DNA of 64,000 nt, from contig JAHQIW010000297.1 in assembly GCA_019055375.1 (NCBI GenBank), positions 1-64,000 on the forward strand. Direction: 5' to 3'. Shown here one piece after another: positions 20,701 through 33,699 of this stretch. The first letter of the stretch is position 1, and every line of letters starts with the position of its first letter. This DNA is from Parelaphostrongylus tenuis (Eukaryota; Nematoda; Chromadorea; Rhabditida; Metastrongylidae). A program made the position numbers and the translations under genes. The notes beneath the pieces are model-generated. The model was not told the DNA's origin. It ran no database searches and saw nothing but the letters and a program-made list of their open reading frames with translations.

Positions 20701-22625
20701 ATCGCAAGATGAATAACTGCGCATTGCGCTCGACATCGTCGCTCTAATGAAGCAAAACCGCTTAAAACGCCAGACATAATAAAGATGTTTGATCTCGCTT
20801 GAGCACATCATTAAAATTGAATAATATGAGACTATTCGTTGCTCGTCAACTTCCTTATCGTACCGGAAAGTTTCTCTTCTTCGACTCCACACACATCTGT
20901 CTACACCATAGAAAATGGAGCGTTTTATCAGGAAGAATGGGAAAAAATTATTGAACAGTGAGAATTCCAAATCATTAAAACTTTTTTGGATTCAATATTA
21001 CTGTTTTGTCATAAGAGCATCCTATTTTCGGTATGGCGTCTTTTTTAGAAAAGTCATTAGCTAGAGGATAGCTATCGGGTAGTGTCGTAGAATCTATTTT
21101 GGCACGAGTGTGACCTCAAAATTGGGTACCGACCAAAAGTGGTGAATGGCTTCACCTTCAAAGGTCATACTGAAAGACGATGAATTCTTTCGTTGAAGAA
21201 ACATTTTTTTTATATCACTCCAAAAACAAGTAGTAATTTTCACAACGTTGGGTCAAACAGTGTAAAGCAAATGAATAATAAATGACGAAAAATTGTGCGA
21301 TGTTCGTTATTCACAACCTTGTTATCGTGAAGAATTTGAAGCCTTGAATTGCACGAATCAATTGCTGATTATACGAACGACGGAATAAGAGGTAAGGAAG
21401 AGTACAAGAGACATTAGGAGCCTACGGTGAACAATATGATCGTGATAAGTCAAATTGACGATAAAGACAGGACTATGTCGAAAAATTCGATAGAAAAACG
21501 ATATAGTCTGAGAAAACGCAAGCAGAAACTCTGCTGAATAGAATGTATAAAAAATATAGGTATAATAAATAATAATACATGTAATATAATATGATGTACG
21601 AATAATACACATAATATAAATATAAGTATTTCCTTCGCTCATAAAAATTACTCGAAGACATATCAAGCGTCTCGTAGCTGATCTGCATTTGGGATGACCG
21701 TACAGTTCGCTGATGTAAAATAACGGCTGTATTCTAAAATCGAGCCCTATTACACTTTAAAGTAAACTTTCAACAGTTTCTTAGCTTATTAAAACAACAC
21801 TAGATTGGTCTTCATTTTGCTAATGCATCGAGATCTTCGTGGTTTTCGAAGCAGTATCAATTCCGTTGATGATTTACGACTGATTGTCCCTTGAGATGTG
21901 GGTAATCGTACATCGAGTCAAATGCAATGGACGGATGAAACTTCTTGTAAAATGGCGAAGCCGTTCAAATTTTGCTCGAATCAAAGTTTCATAATAATTT
22001 CTGTTAACCAAATATGCTGAGAATACTTTGACGAATGTTTTTCATTATGTGAATAGAATTCGCAGTTAATACGAATGCTTATGATTAGCGTATCCAATTC
22101 GAAAGTTGACACCACGATCAATAAACTTGTCACATAATATTTCAAATCAGATTGAAAAAGATTATAGGGTAGTTGATATGATGCCCTCAGGTCATATAAA
22201 ATTCTTAGCCTTTCTTTATGAGTTAATTTTCTGATTAGAGGTTCGAAACCTGTATAAGTCAACTAGGAAGTTGGCTCTCGAACAGTCCACATATGTATAG
22301 TTTTCAAGGCTTGTACTGCAGATAGGAATGTTCGTGATGAAGAGAAGGTCGAATGGGCGCATCAGCACTTTATATTGAGTGTTTGTAGGCTGTAAACAAA
22401 ACAAGTCCCAAAAGCACTCAAGTAGCTACGAAAAAACCAACATTCAACTTTCAACAACCGCGTGACGTTAAGGAGAACATTAGAGAGAAGAAAAAGTTCG
22501 GCTAATGGGTGCTGTATGAATAGGGCGAAGAGAAGCGCGTTATTCGTCGCCAGAATCTTTCAACTTTTATATATTTACAAAAACGACATGTATCCAAACT
22601 ATACTGTAATGTACTCAATGATTAG
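20701..22625. other. no gene recognised; AT-rich core
   Basis: No supported gene. 21535-21625 is a simple AT-rich stretch (runs like aataataatacatgtaatat) that creates Tyr-rich open frames on the minus strand, which I do not believe. Confidence 0.4.
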
Positions 22626-22746
22626 AGTGATGTGCAAAACGTTTGCGTCACATGGAACTCGAACCTACATTTTAGCCTATCCGCTGGCGCGTGAGTATAT
22701 TTATAACATCATACAACCGTTAGAAGCGGTTAAATAAAAAGGAATT
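22626..22746. repeat. SINE2 chimeric fragment
   Basis: The left part (gtgatgtgcaaaacgtttgcg) is SINE2 in minus orientation with an inverted B box (actcgaacc). The right part (gagtatatttataacatcat to gcggttaaataaaaagg) is the SINE2 tail in plus orientation. The two ends of the family are joined with the middle deleted. Confidence 0.5.
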
Positions 22747-22934
22747 CTTTGCTGTGATGTATGAGAATGGTAGATACTGCCGGGCAATGTGCGATAATGA
22801 TCTGAAAACCTAGACTGAATAAGGGTCCTGAATATTTTTCAGATTGCGATTTTCATCAAAAGATAGCTTTACTGACTCATTTTTGGATAGTGAGATGTAA
22901 CGTTCATTGCAGTAAAATTTAATAAGAATAAAGT

Positions 22935-23045
22935 GTTAAAGGATAAAGCTCTGGGCTTTGATCAATCCCTGAAGTATGCGCCATGCATTCGTCTTCAATT
23001 TTTAACTTTGTCTGAGGTGATTGAATGCTAAAAACTTCCTATAAA
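22935..23045 (-). repeat. SINE1 3' fragment
   Basis: Matches the SINE1 3' part read on the plus strand: ggataaagctctgggctttg, atcaatccctgaag, gcattcgtcttcaat and gaggtgattgaatgc. The head is missing. Confidence 0.65.
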
Positions 23046-25742
23046 GCTTGGGCCTCAATTTATTGAGATCTATGAAGAACTTCACAGTATGGAAACAAAC
23101 GTGGTCAGTCAATATATTCTAAACAATTCTACACAACAACATCCGACCAAGTAAGCCAGTAATGCTAGAAAAAAGTGGATTACTTGGTTGCGGAATTAAG
23201 ACTTATCCACCATCGTCATCGAGATTCCGCTAAGCAATAATTTCTCAGAATGTCCTTCTTTTACGCCTACTATGAGGGTCTCTGCACTTTTCGCGTTGGA
23301 TTCGTATATTAACATCACTCATCCACAAAAATCTTCCGCCTTTTGCTTCTCAGCTGTTGTGTGAAGATTTTGCTCTGGTTTAATATCAATGAATGCTGGT
23401 GTTCATTCTCCTTATAGTCCTGAGATGATTCTGATAGAGCATTACCACTAGCATTGTAGAAAGTGAACATTTGCCAGACAAGTCCAAGAACAATTTCCCG
23501 ATCAACGGATAAATCAGAAGCCTGATGAGCACGGGCGGGTCGAATCAGAACAGTGCCCGTGGTGATGAGTGGTATCACTGCTGCTACGTTACCCTAGCAC
23601 AAACAATTATTATTATTATCAATTTTTCTATTTTGAATACTATTCTCTGTGAGTTCTGGGAGACTTAATCGCTCCTAAGGAAAATCTTCAAATACTCCTT
23701 TCTTTCAAATCGATGTTATAATAACATGGAATGTAAGAACGTGTAAGTGACTGACAAAAAGCCTTCTAATAACTCCCATTTGAGCTGAAAATCCATCACA
23801 TAAAGGATAGAAGAAGGAAGAGGGGTAGGGGGCTACTTGAGTGAGGGGGAGGGCGGCTACTTGAGTGCTTATTAAGTGCTGGCGTCTGCGCATCAGAAAC
23901 TTGACGACGGATAGTATCTACATTTAAGGCGAGTTACAATCCATTAAATTTTGTTCTCACCATTCTATAGAAGTACAAATGAAAACAGAATGGGATTTTA
24001 CAAAATTCATCGGAGAGATGTCTAGAGTTTTTGCTTTCACTGAAATGATGTGGAGATGTGAACGATTTGACTGGAGTAAAATAAGATCAAGTAGTGGTGA
24101 TGCAATCTGCTGTGCTGCAATAGTTAGAAATTCCTTGAGGATTTGGCTTCTAGTTGCAATTTTTTTTTGTTACAAGAAATGGCATCGATAATGGCACAAA
24201 ACAGCTCTCTCTTTCGAAAGAGCATAAACGTGACAACATGAAGAGCATAGATATCACCATAGATTGAAAACATAGTAGTAGTAGAAAGCGAGTGGAGAAA
24301 GATCTCGTTCCTAGAAGAAAGTTTGTGAGAAGATGTGACCAAACAGAGAATTTGTAGCTTTTACTCAATTTATTCGTAAGGAACTGCACGGGGAAATTTT
24401 GAGAAAACAAGGAAGTTCAATACAAAACGACGACACGACTACAAAATTATATGAGTAATGGGTAAATGCAGTGCACTATACACCGCATTATTTACAGAGA
24501 GGTCAGCCGAAAAAAAGAACAGAAATGGACTTCGCTTACGTACGGTAAAAAAATGGTGAAATCTTTATGGATTTGAAAACAGTGACGACTAAATTTTGTC
24601 AGCTGGTTCTGAGGTTGCCGAAGAATGATAAAGCGATCGACTAAATATTAAATAACGATGCAAAAAATAACGCTATAGCGGCAAACAGTTGGATTAGCAT
24701 AACACATGTGAAGCATAGAATAAATGAAACGACGAAATGAGTTGGGCCATCAGCGTATTAGTGGAATACCGTAGTCACTGACTGATCGGGTAATTGGTTG
24801 AGCAGCGACAAAGCGACTATTACGAGTATATCACAAAATTTATGCGACTGAGACACTGATTTTATCTCATGAATAGCTTTTATTTGCGCGAGGTTGATAT
24901 GTCGTGCACGACACTGATATACCCTCTTCAAAACCGATGGCTGACGTATCGACAACTTCGCTTTCCTCAGAGTCAGAGCGCACTTTTATGATACGTTATT
25001 CGTATAAGCATGTGGACTGCTTACTGTATTGATGAAAACATATGTTGTTTATAAATATCACTCTGTTTATGAGAAATCTCTTATCGTTTACCAGGTGTAA
25101 GACTATGTACTTTCAAAGCTCGAAACGACATTTGTATAAGCTCCAAAACCACGTCAGAAAATTAATTCTTAATCGCTTGTTTGACCGCCTGTGTGAAATA
25201 AAAGTTACATATAATAGAATACACTACGTGGTCTGTTCAAGTGGTAAAGGCAGAGCCTGCATGAGCTCAGGTGTAATACACATTTTTCATGTAAGCCATA
25301 TGGTGATGAATAAATGGAGGAATTGGGGAGATGCACTTTGAGTCCGCATAAAAAAGCACCTAAACGGAATATTAAAAAGACTTCTCTCTAGCTGCATAAG
25401 TAGAGAAAGGCATAATGAAAACAGCTTCGAAGTGGTGCTTAAGACTGCTGCGTACTTTGAGGCCTTTTCAACTGCTTAAGTCAGGTAATCAAGAGAATAA
25501 GAGGCGTCATGTTGTGAGAATGACGCTCTTCCGATCAAGTTTTGGATTTTTAGCGTTTACTCGAGATGTTTCAAGAGTTTGGCGCGTTAATGTTTTTGCT
25601 TCCTGGTGCCAGGATCGTAACAGTCACGAAAAAATTTTTTTCAAACACTTCAAAATCATTATCGTTGTGCTTATACTACAGATTTCATTGACACAATAAA
25701 TAATACACATACTTATCCGGATGGCGTCAATAAAAAAAATTG
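23046..25742. other. no gene recognised; G-rich patch at 23815-23865
   Basis: No domain is recognisable in the short frames. A G-rich patch at 23815-23865 contains a direct repeat ggctacttgagtg and several GGG runs. 24124-24410 (-) has two overlapping basic frames with no motif. Confidence 0.4.
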
Positions 25743-25745
25743 CCT

Positions 25746-25785
25746 AGGCTAGGAAGAAGATTAAGTTGTTGAAACCTCAGCTGTC
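25746..25785 (+). ncRNA. family C hammerhead-like relic
   Basis: The flank cagctgtcgaat and the order aggct..gaagaag..gttgaaac follow the copy at 55750. The first core box and stem II are destroyed. Recognised only by alignment with the other copies. Confidence 0.25.
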
Positions 25786-26821
25786 GAATTTGGAAAAATG
25801 TACAAGCCTGGCGCTAGCTTCAGATAAAAAGACAGCTTTTGTGATATCTAATTTGATTCACGCGCTGAGATTAAGTGAAGTCGATTTTCCAAATGATGTA
25901 CTTTCTTAGTCTGTAGTTTAGTAAATACGTTTTGGAATGTTCCTAACTTTATCCGTAGACAGTGTTACACATTGCCAAGAAGCAAGGATCGTTCATTCCT
26001 TTCTAACGCTCTCCCGTAAGTGCACAAGGCAAAATCTTACCTCGGCAATCCCCAAGATCGCGTATGAAATCGCTTATCAGCATTCTATGAAATTCATAAG
26101 CAAGACGAAATTCTCAAGGAACAGTCGAAAAAACACACAAATTGCTCGACGATATTTGTGGTGGTTAAGCGCAAATGAACGAATCCAATTCAGAAAGTGC
26201 TGGGATCTATACGGTATATAAGAAGAATAGTCATGTAAAAAAGTTACTCTGATAGGCTCCTGAAAAACTCGCGGCCCTGTCTTTCGTTAGACGACTATAA
26301 AAGGTAAGCTTCCTTATGAGCCGGAAGAACTGAATTCAATCACGAAATGTTTTATCAGGAGATTTGAGAGCTCGGCAAAAGGTATTTGTCGAAACTAAGA
26401 AGAGGTGTCATATATTCTTTGACAAAAATAGTTAATGTGGTCAAATCAGCGTGAAAATGCATACAAGTGTGCCTGTTTGAGTGCCTACGGATTGATAAAA
26501 CGTTGATGTTTAGATGAACGAACTACCGACACATGAAGTAAACCTACTGAACTATCGTGCTTTGTCCCAGGAAAGCAGCTACATAGCCGAGGTTCAATAG
26601 TCGTAGCTGTAAGTTTGTCCGGAGACTTCAAAATGAGTGGGGTCTGCAGTTTTGAATATTGTCGAAGTGCATGAACATATCCATAATGTGTAATTGTAAA
26701 CAAAAAGTTCAGTTTTTCAGATTTAAATTTGTGAGCTAACAGAGAAAAATACGGAAGGAAATGGCATACAATACTTTCCAACTTTGTTGGGATAAACTTT
26801 CCTTCAATAAAGTTATTTCGG
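25786..26821. other. no gene recognised
   Basis: An open frame at 25937-26221 (+) of 94 codons and one at 26485-26781 (-) show no recognisable motif. Confidence 0.35.
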
Positions 26822-27093
26822 AGGTGCAGTGGCCGAGTGATTGTGATGCTCGTCGCGGCTTGCGTTCAGCTGAGCTCCACCCCCTCCTCAACACTCTCCG
26901 GTAGCCAACAAGAACACCCTATGGCACACCACAGCCAGGCTATTTACGAGATTGCAAGGAGACTGCTCGACCAGTATTCTACATCATTCAAGAGGAAGAC
27001 GAAAAAAGAAGGGAATGCTAGAAGTACTTGAATCTGCACAATTTGAAAATTGTGATGACAGGTCATGTAAACAAAATGAATAAATAAATAAAG
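26822..27093 (+). repeat. SINE-Ser copy with A-rich end
   Basis: The head GCAGTGGCCGAGTGATTGTG resembles a Ser-type tRNA start. The body runs through gagctccacccc, cacagccaggc, attgcaaggag and the gaatgctagaagtactt tail. It ends in aataaataaataaag (27079-27093), a simple 3' repeat typical of SINEs. Parallel to 29562-29815. Confidence 0.7.
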
Positions 27094-27167
27094 ACATTTA
27101 GACCGATCAAGGAAGTTTTTTCAAACCCTCATGAATCAGCTTATCCTTTTGCGGACCAGCGTTGATA

Positions 27168-27216
27168 AGTAGGCGGCGTCACGCCGTTGCTTTTCCACGA
27201 GACGCAACGCCGCCAT
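27168..27216. other. GC-rich hairpin
   Basis: GGCGGCGT (from 27172) is complementary to ACGCCGCC (ending near 27216), with an inner GCGTCACGCC piece. It stands out in AT-rich surroundings. No terminator or RNA family is recognised. Confidence 0.45.
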
Positions 27217-29129
27217 TACAATACTTGAGTGAGATTTGGTGTCCGTGAAAAGCGAAATGACTCTCGTAATCCTGAAAAGGGTCATGGCTGATATGCAAAA
27301 AAAAAACTAAGTAAAAACTAAAGAAGAGATAAAGTCACATAGACAGCATATCACTCATCAATCAAAAGAAACTCGCTCAAAAGTATCATCATTTTTTACA
27401 TCTGAGTTCGTTGAAGAGTAAAAGAACAACCTAATATGGTCACTTATTAGCTATTGCAAATTAAACTAAACCTGCAAGAAAAATGATGAACGGAGAGGAT
27501 AATGGGTCTCGTGAATATCTAATATTAGTTTCAACTGGCAGTAAGCCAAGAATTATGGCAGAATGAACAAAAGGAAAAAACAGGAAAAATTTCTGGAGAA
27601 AAACACTTTTCGGCTATGTGCTACGCATACCCGTAGTTCAGATGAATATCGGTAAAAACAGCGATTTAAATGAAACTCAGCTAAGCTAAACTAAACTATG
27701 AGAAATTATTTTTTCCTTTCCTTTTTTATAGAATATTTCACAGTCTTTACCACTGTTAAGTTATTTACCTCTTCTCAATTAGTCTTTAGTCTACCGTAAT
27801 CATTTTCAAAATGTTATCAATACAAAGTGTTACCTTTTACCGTTACAGCTACTTTGCCACCAACACTACCGCTTTTTCATTCAACATTGTAAGCGACGAA
27901 AAACGGCGGAATTTTTTTTTTATTTGGGAAATTATGCAAAATATCAGACTGTAGACTTCTGTGTAGGAGAAATTTTGAAAAATTGACTTGATTAACATTT
28001 GTGATAGACCAGATAGAAAACAATAAGTCCGGAGTGAAAATTTTCTTGTTATTTTAGAGGTTTTCCAATCACTAGTCTTTCAAACAAATAAGATAACTGT
28101 AATGGTGATTTACTTCGTTTTTAGGCTAGCCTGTTCGTCTTCATCAAAACTAAATGGATTACATTGATAGCTATTTTTTTAGTTTAACAAAGTGAAATAA
28201 CAGTATGAGGCATAAAGAACATGAAACAAAGACTTTTTGAGCCAAAATTGATGGGACACGGTCGGCGAATGATAACTATTACCTGTTGTCAATTAAGTAC
28301 TCCCATTAATCAAAGAAGATTGCTGCCTGCTTTGGTGCGCCAATCTGGGCTCTCATCACCTAGTCTGTTGGTGAACATCAATTCTAACCAAAGCAACATC
28401 ATCATATATCATCATCATCATGAATATTCATCACAAAGAAAAGATGTAGACGAGAATGTCATCAATTGAAAAACATTATTCGACACTTTTACCATAGTTG
28501 TACCTCAGGGATATTCAGTTAATAGCTGAGATAAGCAGTCAATTGACCAATAATGGAAGATTAATCAACGATGAAAGCGAATGTTCTTTGAATCATTAAA
28601 TTTTGAAGCATTCTTCAAAACGTGATAATCGCATCCTTTTCTGGATTAATCATTTAGTATTCAGAAGATTTATCTGCAATCCAGCATCGCCGTCACCATC
28701 ACTGCCAACAGAATTACCATCGCCATTGTTTGCTTAAGGGCACTCTTGTTTTGAAAGGATTTCTTGGCAATGCTCAACTGTTGAGATCAACGTTTTTTTG
28801 CTTCATCGGACTATCATCAATCTTGTATTATTTGTGCACAGCATTTGAGAACTTCTTCAATTTCTTTGCTATTCATTTTAAATTTTCTTTTCTGGTAGCC
28901 AATTAGCTCAAAATTCATCAGCGACGTACTCTGGCTACTTCGTTCGAGTCAACTAATGATACAAATTGCACTCAGAGAACTTAACGCTACCTTTAACTAT
29001 TTTTGAGAGATTCATCAATTTGAACACAGCTGAATGCTATAAAATTTGCAGAAAAATATCTTATTCATTCGGATTGAAATCACCATTGATAGCGCTTCTT
29101 AGTGTGGTGTGAATTAACATTTTAGAATA
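27217..29129. other. no gene recognised
   Basis: AT-rich. A short CAT-repeat patch (28398-28425) lies inside an open frame at 28221-28469 that shows nothing else recognisable. Confidence 0.4.
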
Positions 29130-29224
29130 CTAAGTGCTACTCAAAAATTCGACCTCAGTTTGGAGTTGAACTGTTGCTCCACCCTAAAGAGGGCGCGTGT
29201 TGTCACTGCACCACCGAGGGCCAC
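29130..29224 (-). repeat. SINE4-like copy
   Basis: The minus-strand head GGTGGCCCTCGGTGGTGCAG (A-box region) is followed by a B-box-like GTTCAACTCC and the gaggtcgaattttt tail, as at 3366-3494. Confidence 0.45.
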
Positions 29225-29561
29225 CTCTTTCTAGCTACTCCTTTTTCGATATATCTTATCGTAGATGTCTGCAGCCAACTTCCAACGAGTCTGATCGGAT
29301 AAGCAGATTTCGGCATTACAGCCATTACTGCTTACAGCTATTGGGAATACAACTTGATTTAAATCATAATTTCACTGCTTTATATAACAGTGTCATGATG
29401 TTGCAAGTAAACATTTCGGACTATTGAGTGATACGCAAAAGTTCGAAGGTAAGGGTATAAAGCGGGTTCATCTCTCGCCTGACCTCGAGGTTTTGCGTAA
29501 CACTTGATGTTTTAAAATGTTTATTTGCAACACCTCAGTTATTTTCGTACAAATAACAAAG
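29225..29561. other. no gene recognised
   Basis: A weak B-box-like GGGTTCATCTC at 29463-29473 and two inverted gcaaaa/ttttgc pieces suggest a decayed SINE2 scrap, not firm enough to call. Confidence 0.3.
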
Positions 29562-29815
29562 TAGCGCACTGGCTGAGTGGCGGCGATGATTGTAGCGGTG
29601 CGTGGAGCAGAGCTCCACCCCCCTCTCCCCAACTCTCTCCGGCAGTCAAGAACAACGCATTATGGAATTTCACAGCCAGGCCATCCTCGGGACTGCAAGG
29701 AGCTCGCTCAACCAACATTCTACGGCATCCAAGAAGACGAAACAACGAATTGAATGCTAGAGATACTGAAATTTACGCAATGAAAAAAAAAGTGAAGGCG
29801 GATCAATAAAGTAAA
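29562..29815 (+). repeat. SINE-Ser copy
   Basis: The head (gcgcactggctgagtggcgg) and body (agctccacccccctctcc, cacagccaggccatc, gactgcaaggagc) match 26822. The tail cgaattgaatgctagagata is followed by an A-rich end. On the minus strand it creates an open frame that is not a gene. Confidence 0.7.
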
Positions 29816-31154
29816 AAAATATCAAAGACTAAAAAAATTGGATAACCTCGATAAGGAAGACTGCTATGAAACAAATGACAAGGAAAAAATCATAGAGAGA
29901 TCAATACCATCTCGAGCTATAGAAGTGCCCCGTCTCCTCACATTCGGAAAATCGGCATTAAATTAGCACAAGTTGAAATGCCACTGAAATGTTTTGGCCA
30001 AAAACATATGAAAGAGTACTTGGTAAACTCGACGATATTTCGTTAATAGGAGTGGCTGCTAAATAACTGGAAAGAGACTGAAGATCGGAGGGAATCATTT
30101 AACGGCGGAAAACCATCATATTATTGTCGACGTTGCTACATCATTAACCACTACACGAGTTCTCTGTTCACCTACAGTGATAAGCACATACTAGTTTTAC
30201 TAACCGCGAATCAAAACGCTAACTCAAAAACCTCTCAAAAAGGTTTTAAATATTCATAAAATTGACGAATCTTTGGGATAGGTCTGATAATTCGATACTC
30301 CCCTTCCCCCGGAGAAGAAAGAGAGTCTCTCTCCCACTCTCTATCTCTCTCTGTCTCTCTCAGGAGGGAGGAGGAGGGAGGGTAATAATGAATTTAAATA
30401 TTAATGCAGCCAATCAGTAGTAATTCATGCGTAAATGCCTCACCACAGTCAACAAAGATGAGTCAATTGGTGATCAACCGCACTCACTGTTGAGCAAGGT
30501 GAAGGCGAGGACATTCTTGAGTGCAAACTACCATCTACACTAAGAAAAGGTTGATTTAGCTGATTTATTCATCAGGAATTACACGAACTTCTGAGTAGAG
30601 CATTTGCGACGCCCAGCTTTTCATGAAATGACAGTCATTTTAAAAAAGATTCAATAATAATTCGCTCGCTCCTATTAGATTTTAGAATAAGTGTTTTTAC
30701 ATTGGAGTTTCGAGCGCTCTAAAACAAAACCAAAGCAATACCAGGTTACGACCTTGAGGCATTTTTGAGTGTTCTGAGTCGGACAACTGTGTTGTTCCTT
30801 TTAATGCTGGGTTTAGGAGAGCGACAAAATGAGGCACTGATTTGCCCCGGATGACGGGCTACCGAATGCAAGTGTCGAGTTAGTTCTCGCCTTAGAGTAA
30901 TAACACTTGAAGAACAAACTCCGTTGCACATATCACAGTGCCTCATATTCTATCTTCGTGACTTCAAAAAATGCGATATACCGTGGTGGTGGATGGGCAC
31001 TGAATTGGAGCAGACAGACCTTGTGTGTGAGCTTCATAAAAAAAAATCTAAACTGGCATTGTTTCGAAAAAGTTGACACCTTAGCAATTTATTTGATCCT
31101 CCTTCACAGAGTGTGTTTCACGTCACTGTACAGATCTCGATGATCTTAGCACAT
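29816..31154. other. no gene recognised; CT-rich patch
   Basis: 30323-30362 is a CT-rich simple repeat (tctctctcccactctctatc type) followed by GGAGGGAGG on the same strand. Nothing else is supportable. Confidence 0.45.
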
Positions 31155-31225
31155 AATTCTTTTTATCGTCTTCTTTTTGAACGTCGTAGAATTCTAGTAG
31201 AGCGCGTTTCCTTGTAATGGATGGA
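31155..31225 (-). repeat. SINE-Ser tail fragment
   Basis: tcgtcttctttttgaacgtc and gtagaattctagtagagcg match the tail region of the copies at 4470 and 14712. The head is absent. Confidence 0.45.
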
Positions 31226-31329
31226 AAAAAAGTTTCTCAGCACCCCCAAAAATCTCAAATTTTATGTACACAGTATCACTTAATGTAAATTTATAGGAAT
31301 ATCTCAGGGATATCATTTCGTAAGGCATT

Positions 31330-31835
31330 TCCACGGCAACATTAGTCGTAAAGCATCAAATTTCAATTTAGTCTTCCTATCAAAAGACGACGATAGACAG
31401 AACTGAGTTTCTAGTCCTAATAGGTTATTGCTGGAAGAGACAACTCTCGACAAGAGTTCTTGTGAAATCGAGTCTATGATGTGTTGAAGGTGAAGTACCC
31501 GACACTGATTAGGCGAAAGCGCGCGCTGTTTCAGCAAGGAAATGCCTCCACCTCACACCGTAAAGAAAACTGTGAAAGTCTCTGATGAATTTAAGGGAGT
31601 CGAGTTCTGGTCGCACCCATCCTACAGCCCAGATGCTGTACCCTCCGACTGCGGTCTCGCTTCCGCTCACTGAAACATTTCCTGCATGGAAGCCGATTCG
31701 TAACATTTGAACAAGTTGAAGAGGCATCTCAGGAGCTTCGTTAATTCATAACCCAAGTGATGACAATTTCGAACAGATCCTGAATCTTACAGATCACTGG
31801 CAGAAGATCTTCGGTATTATGACGGTTTTTATTTT
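31330..31835 (+). pseudogene. mariner transposase remnant, C-terminal half
   Basis: Tc1/mariner transposases cut and paste DNA using a D,D34D triad. Recognisable pieces in order are LFQQGNA (31530-31550; family QxDNARPH, so the second catalytic Asp is Gly), EFKGVEFWSHPSYSPDAVPSD (third Asp kept, 31588-31650), FRSLKHFLHGSRFVTFEQVEEA (31661-31726) and ILNLTDHWQKIFG (about 31780-31820). At least two frameshifts and several stops occur. The N-terminal DNA-binding part and terminal repeats were not found nearby. Confidence 0.75.
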
Positions 31836-31904
31836 GAAGAACATTGTTGTTTTCAATTGATTTTATATACCGACTTTGAGATTTTAGCGAGTGTTGGGGA
31901 ACTC

Positions 31905-32048
31905 TTTTTTTCAGCTTCAGGATAGAGGTCAGCCTGGCAGCAGCGTTTATAGGACGTCCGTTGTTGACTACCAGAGAGCTATTGGGGGCTAGGGATCGGC
32001 CCACGTGCGCTGAGAAGAGCGCCACAACCACTCGGCTACGGAGCCCCC
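31905..32048 (-). repeat. SINE-Ser-like head (tRNA-Ser-like)
   Basis: The minus strand starts GGGGGCTCCGTAGCCGAGTGG (32048 downward), then TTGTGGCGCTC, and ends the tRNA-like part with GGGCCGATCCC and the complementary GCCCCC. The acceptor ends pair. The body downstream resembles the SINE-Ser body weakly. It could also be a decayed tRNA pseudogene. Confidence 0.5.
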
Positions 32049-32622
32049 GTTTGGAAAAGCACTGATGAGGTATTTTCTGAATAAATCAAATACGGCCTCA
32101 GTTCCCTTTTTTGCTGGCCTCATTTATTTCTGCACTGATAGGCATAACAGAACTATTTTTAGCACATAAGAAGTAAGAAACTTCATTAAATTACAACTAT
32201 TGCTATTGCACTTCTGAGTCATCTTTTTCAAAGATTTGCATGCGAAATCATGCAGCTCATATCATAATAAATTGTCTCATCATTGACATTCTGGTAAATA
32301 ATTATACATAGAGAAGGCTGGTAATGCAGTGATTATTGTTGCCACGGGATTTCATAGCTCGCATGGTCGTTGATCCCATCGTGTGCTCCTAGTTAACAAA
32401 ATCTTTCTCAAACTTCTCCGCTATCCGCACTCATTTTCAATCCTTCAGAAAAAACAAGTTTTTGGGCTTTTTAAGTTTCAGTAGTCATTCCCGAGCTCAA
32501 ATCTTGAGAATTCAAATGGATTACCTTACTTCTAAAAAGTTTTTTCAATGTGCTCTAGCAGTGGAAATGAAATATATCTCACATTTGACAGATATTTCTT
32601 TTGTTTCTACATTTAGCATGGA
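32049..32622. other. no gene recognised
   Basis: Nothing supportable. Confidence 0.4.
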
Positions 32623-32919
32623 GAGCGCATGTGGCGCAGTGATTAGAGATGCTCTGCGTCGAACACGAGATCAGTAGTTCATTCCCGTGCTCATAATTCA
32701 CCAAGCCATCCATCATTCCGGGGTCGGTGGATCGGTAGCAGACTGGTCTGGGAAGATAAGCAGTACTGACACTGACTCGGTTCATCGGGAGGTCATCGCA
32801 AGTCATTGTAAAAGCCAGATGTGCATTGAACCACCTCAAACGAAGTTAAATATTGAAGACGAATGCATGAGGCAGCCCTAAGGGATTGATCAGAACCAAG
32901 AGCTTTAATGTTTATCCCA
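32623..32919 (+). repeat. SINE1, full-length reference copy
   Basis: The tRNA-like head 32623-32692 has the A-box region GCATGTGGCGCAGTGATTAG, a degenerate B box (agttcattccc) and GAGC/GCTC end pairing. The body contains ccatccatcattccggggtc, ggtctgggaagataagcag, and the 3' block caaacgaagtt..cctaagggattgatcag. The minus- and plus-strand open frames across it (32579-32881) are not genes. Confidence 0.75.
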
Positions 32920-33330
32920 CGTTTAGCAGAGGTTATTAGGTATTTTGTATTGTAGTTGTAGATGAAATTTTGTTCCATCGTTCTGTAGTCTTGAACTTTT
33001 CATTTTCATATTCTCTTATCAAAAAACTCGCTACCAAGCTAAAGCCTAAGCCCAAACCGAAACAGTATAAGCTTGCGTGAAAAGCATATGAACGTGTAGC
33101 TCGAAACTCAAGCTTTTGAATAATTATTAAAATTCTAGAAAAGCAGAGGACGTCTTTACTCATAGGATAACAGATGAGTGCGGATAGGGAAAAAGTACAT
33201 TCGAGGCCGACATATTGTCACCAGATCTGTCTGGTGGAGAGCGTCACTGACTTAACACATTGATGCGGCTCTGAGAGTCACTATGCAGGTCGACTATGTG
33301 TCGAATCATCTCTAACGATAGATAAATGTA
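32920..33330. other. no gene recognised
   Basis: Nothing supportable. Confidence 0.4.
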
Positions 33331-33500
33331 CCTAGTGATGTAGAGTGGTGTTCAAAAGTTCTGCGTCGAGCGGGACTCGAACTCGCTTCCCACTCCAATC
33401 AGGATGGCACATGCTCTAACCCGTTGCGCTACTGACGCCCGTTTTGCCGTATTTTTTTGCGCTACAACGCGCCTGTCTGTCAGCAACCAACTGTCAAAAA
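33331..33500 (-). repeat. SINE2 copy, good tRNA-like head
   Basis: Minus strand 33441-33362: GGGCGTCAGTAGCGCAACGG, GTTAGAGC, then the B box AGTTCGAGTCCCGC and acceptor end TCGACGC, complementary to GCGTC at the start. Of all SINE2 heads this one looks most like a tRNA, but the anticodon arm is poor. Confidence 0.65.
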
Positions 33501-33699
33501 AATCCCTTCTAGGACAGAATCTTAGAAACTGGATGCTGTTTGTTAAGAAAATAATAGCTCAAAAGGTAGCTGAACGTACACGCAAGTTTGAAAGCATTCC
33601 TGGTTGCATCTCACCTAAGAACGGAGATCTAAATTGTGAGGTATCAAAAAGACATAGTAGCGAAAGATCATAAGAAGAAAAAGAAGTTGATCAATCTTG

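Noticed and set aside
33362..33441. tRNA gene candidate on the minus strand
   Set aside because: A and B boxes and acceptor pairing exist, but the anticodon arm is poor and the sequence is embedded in the repeated SINE2 body.
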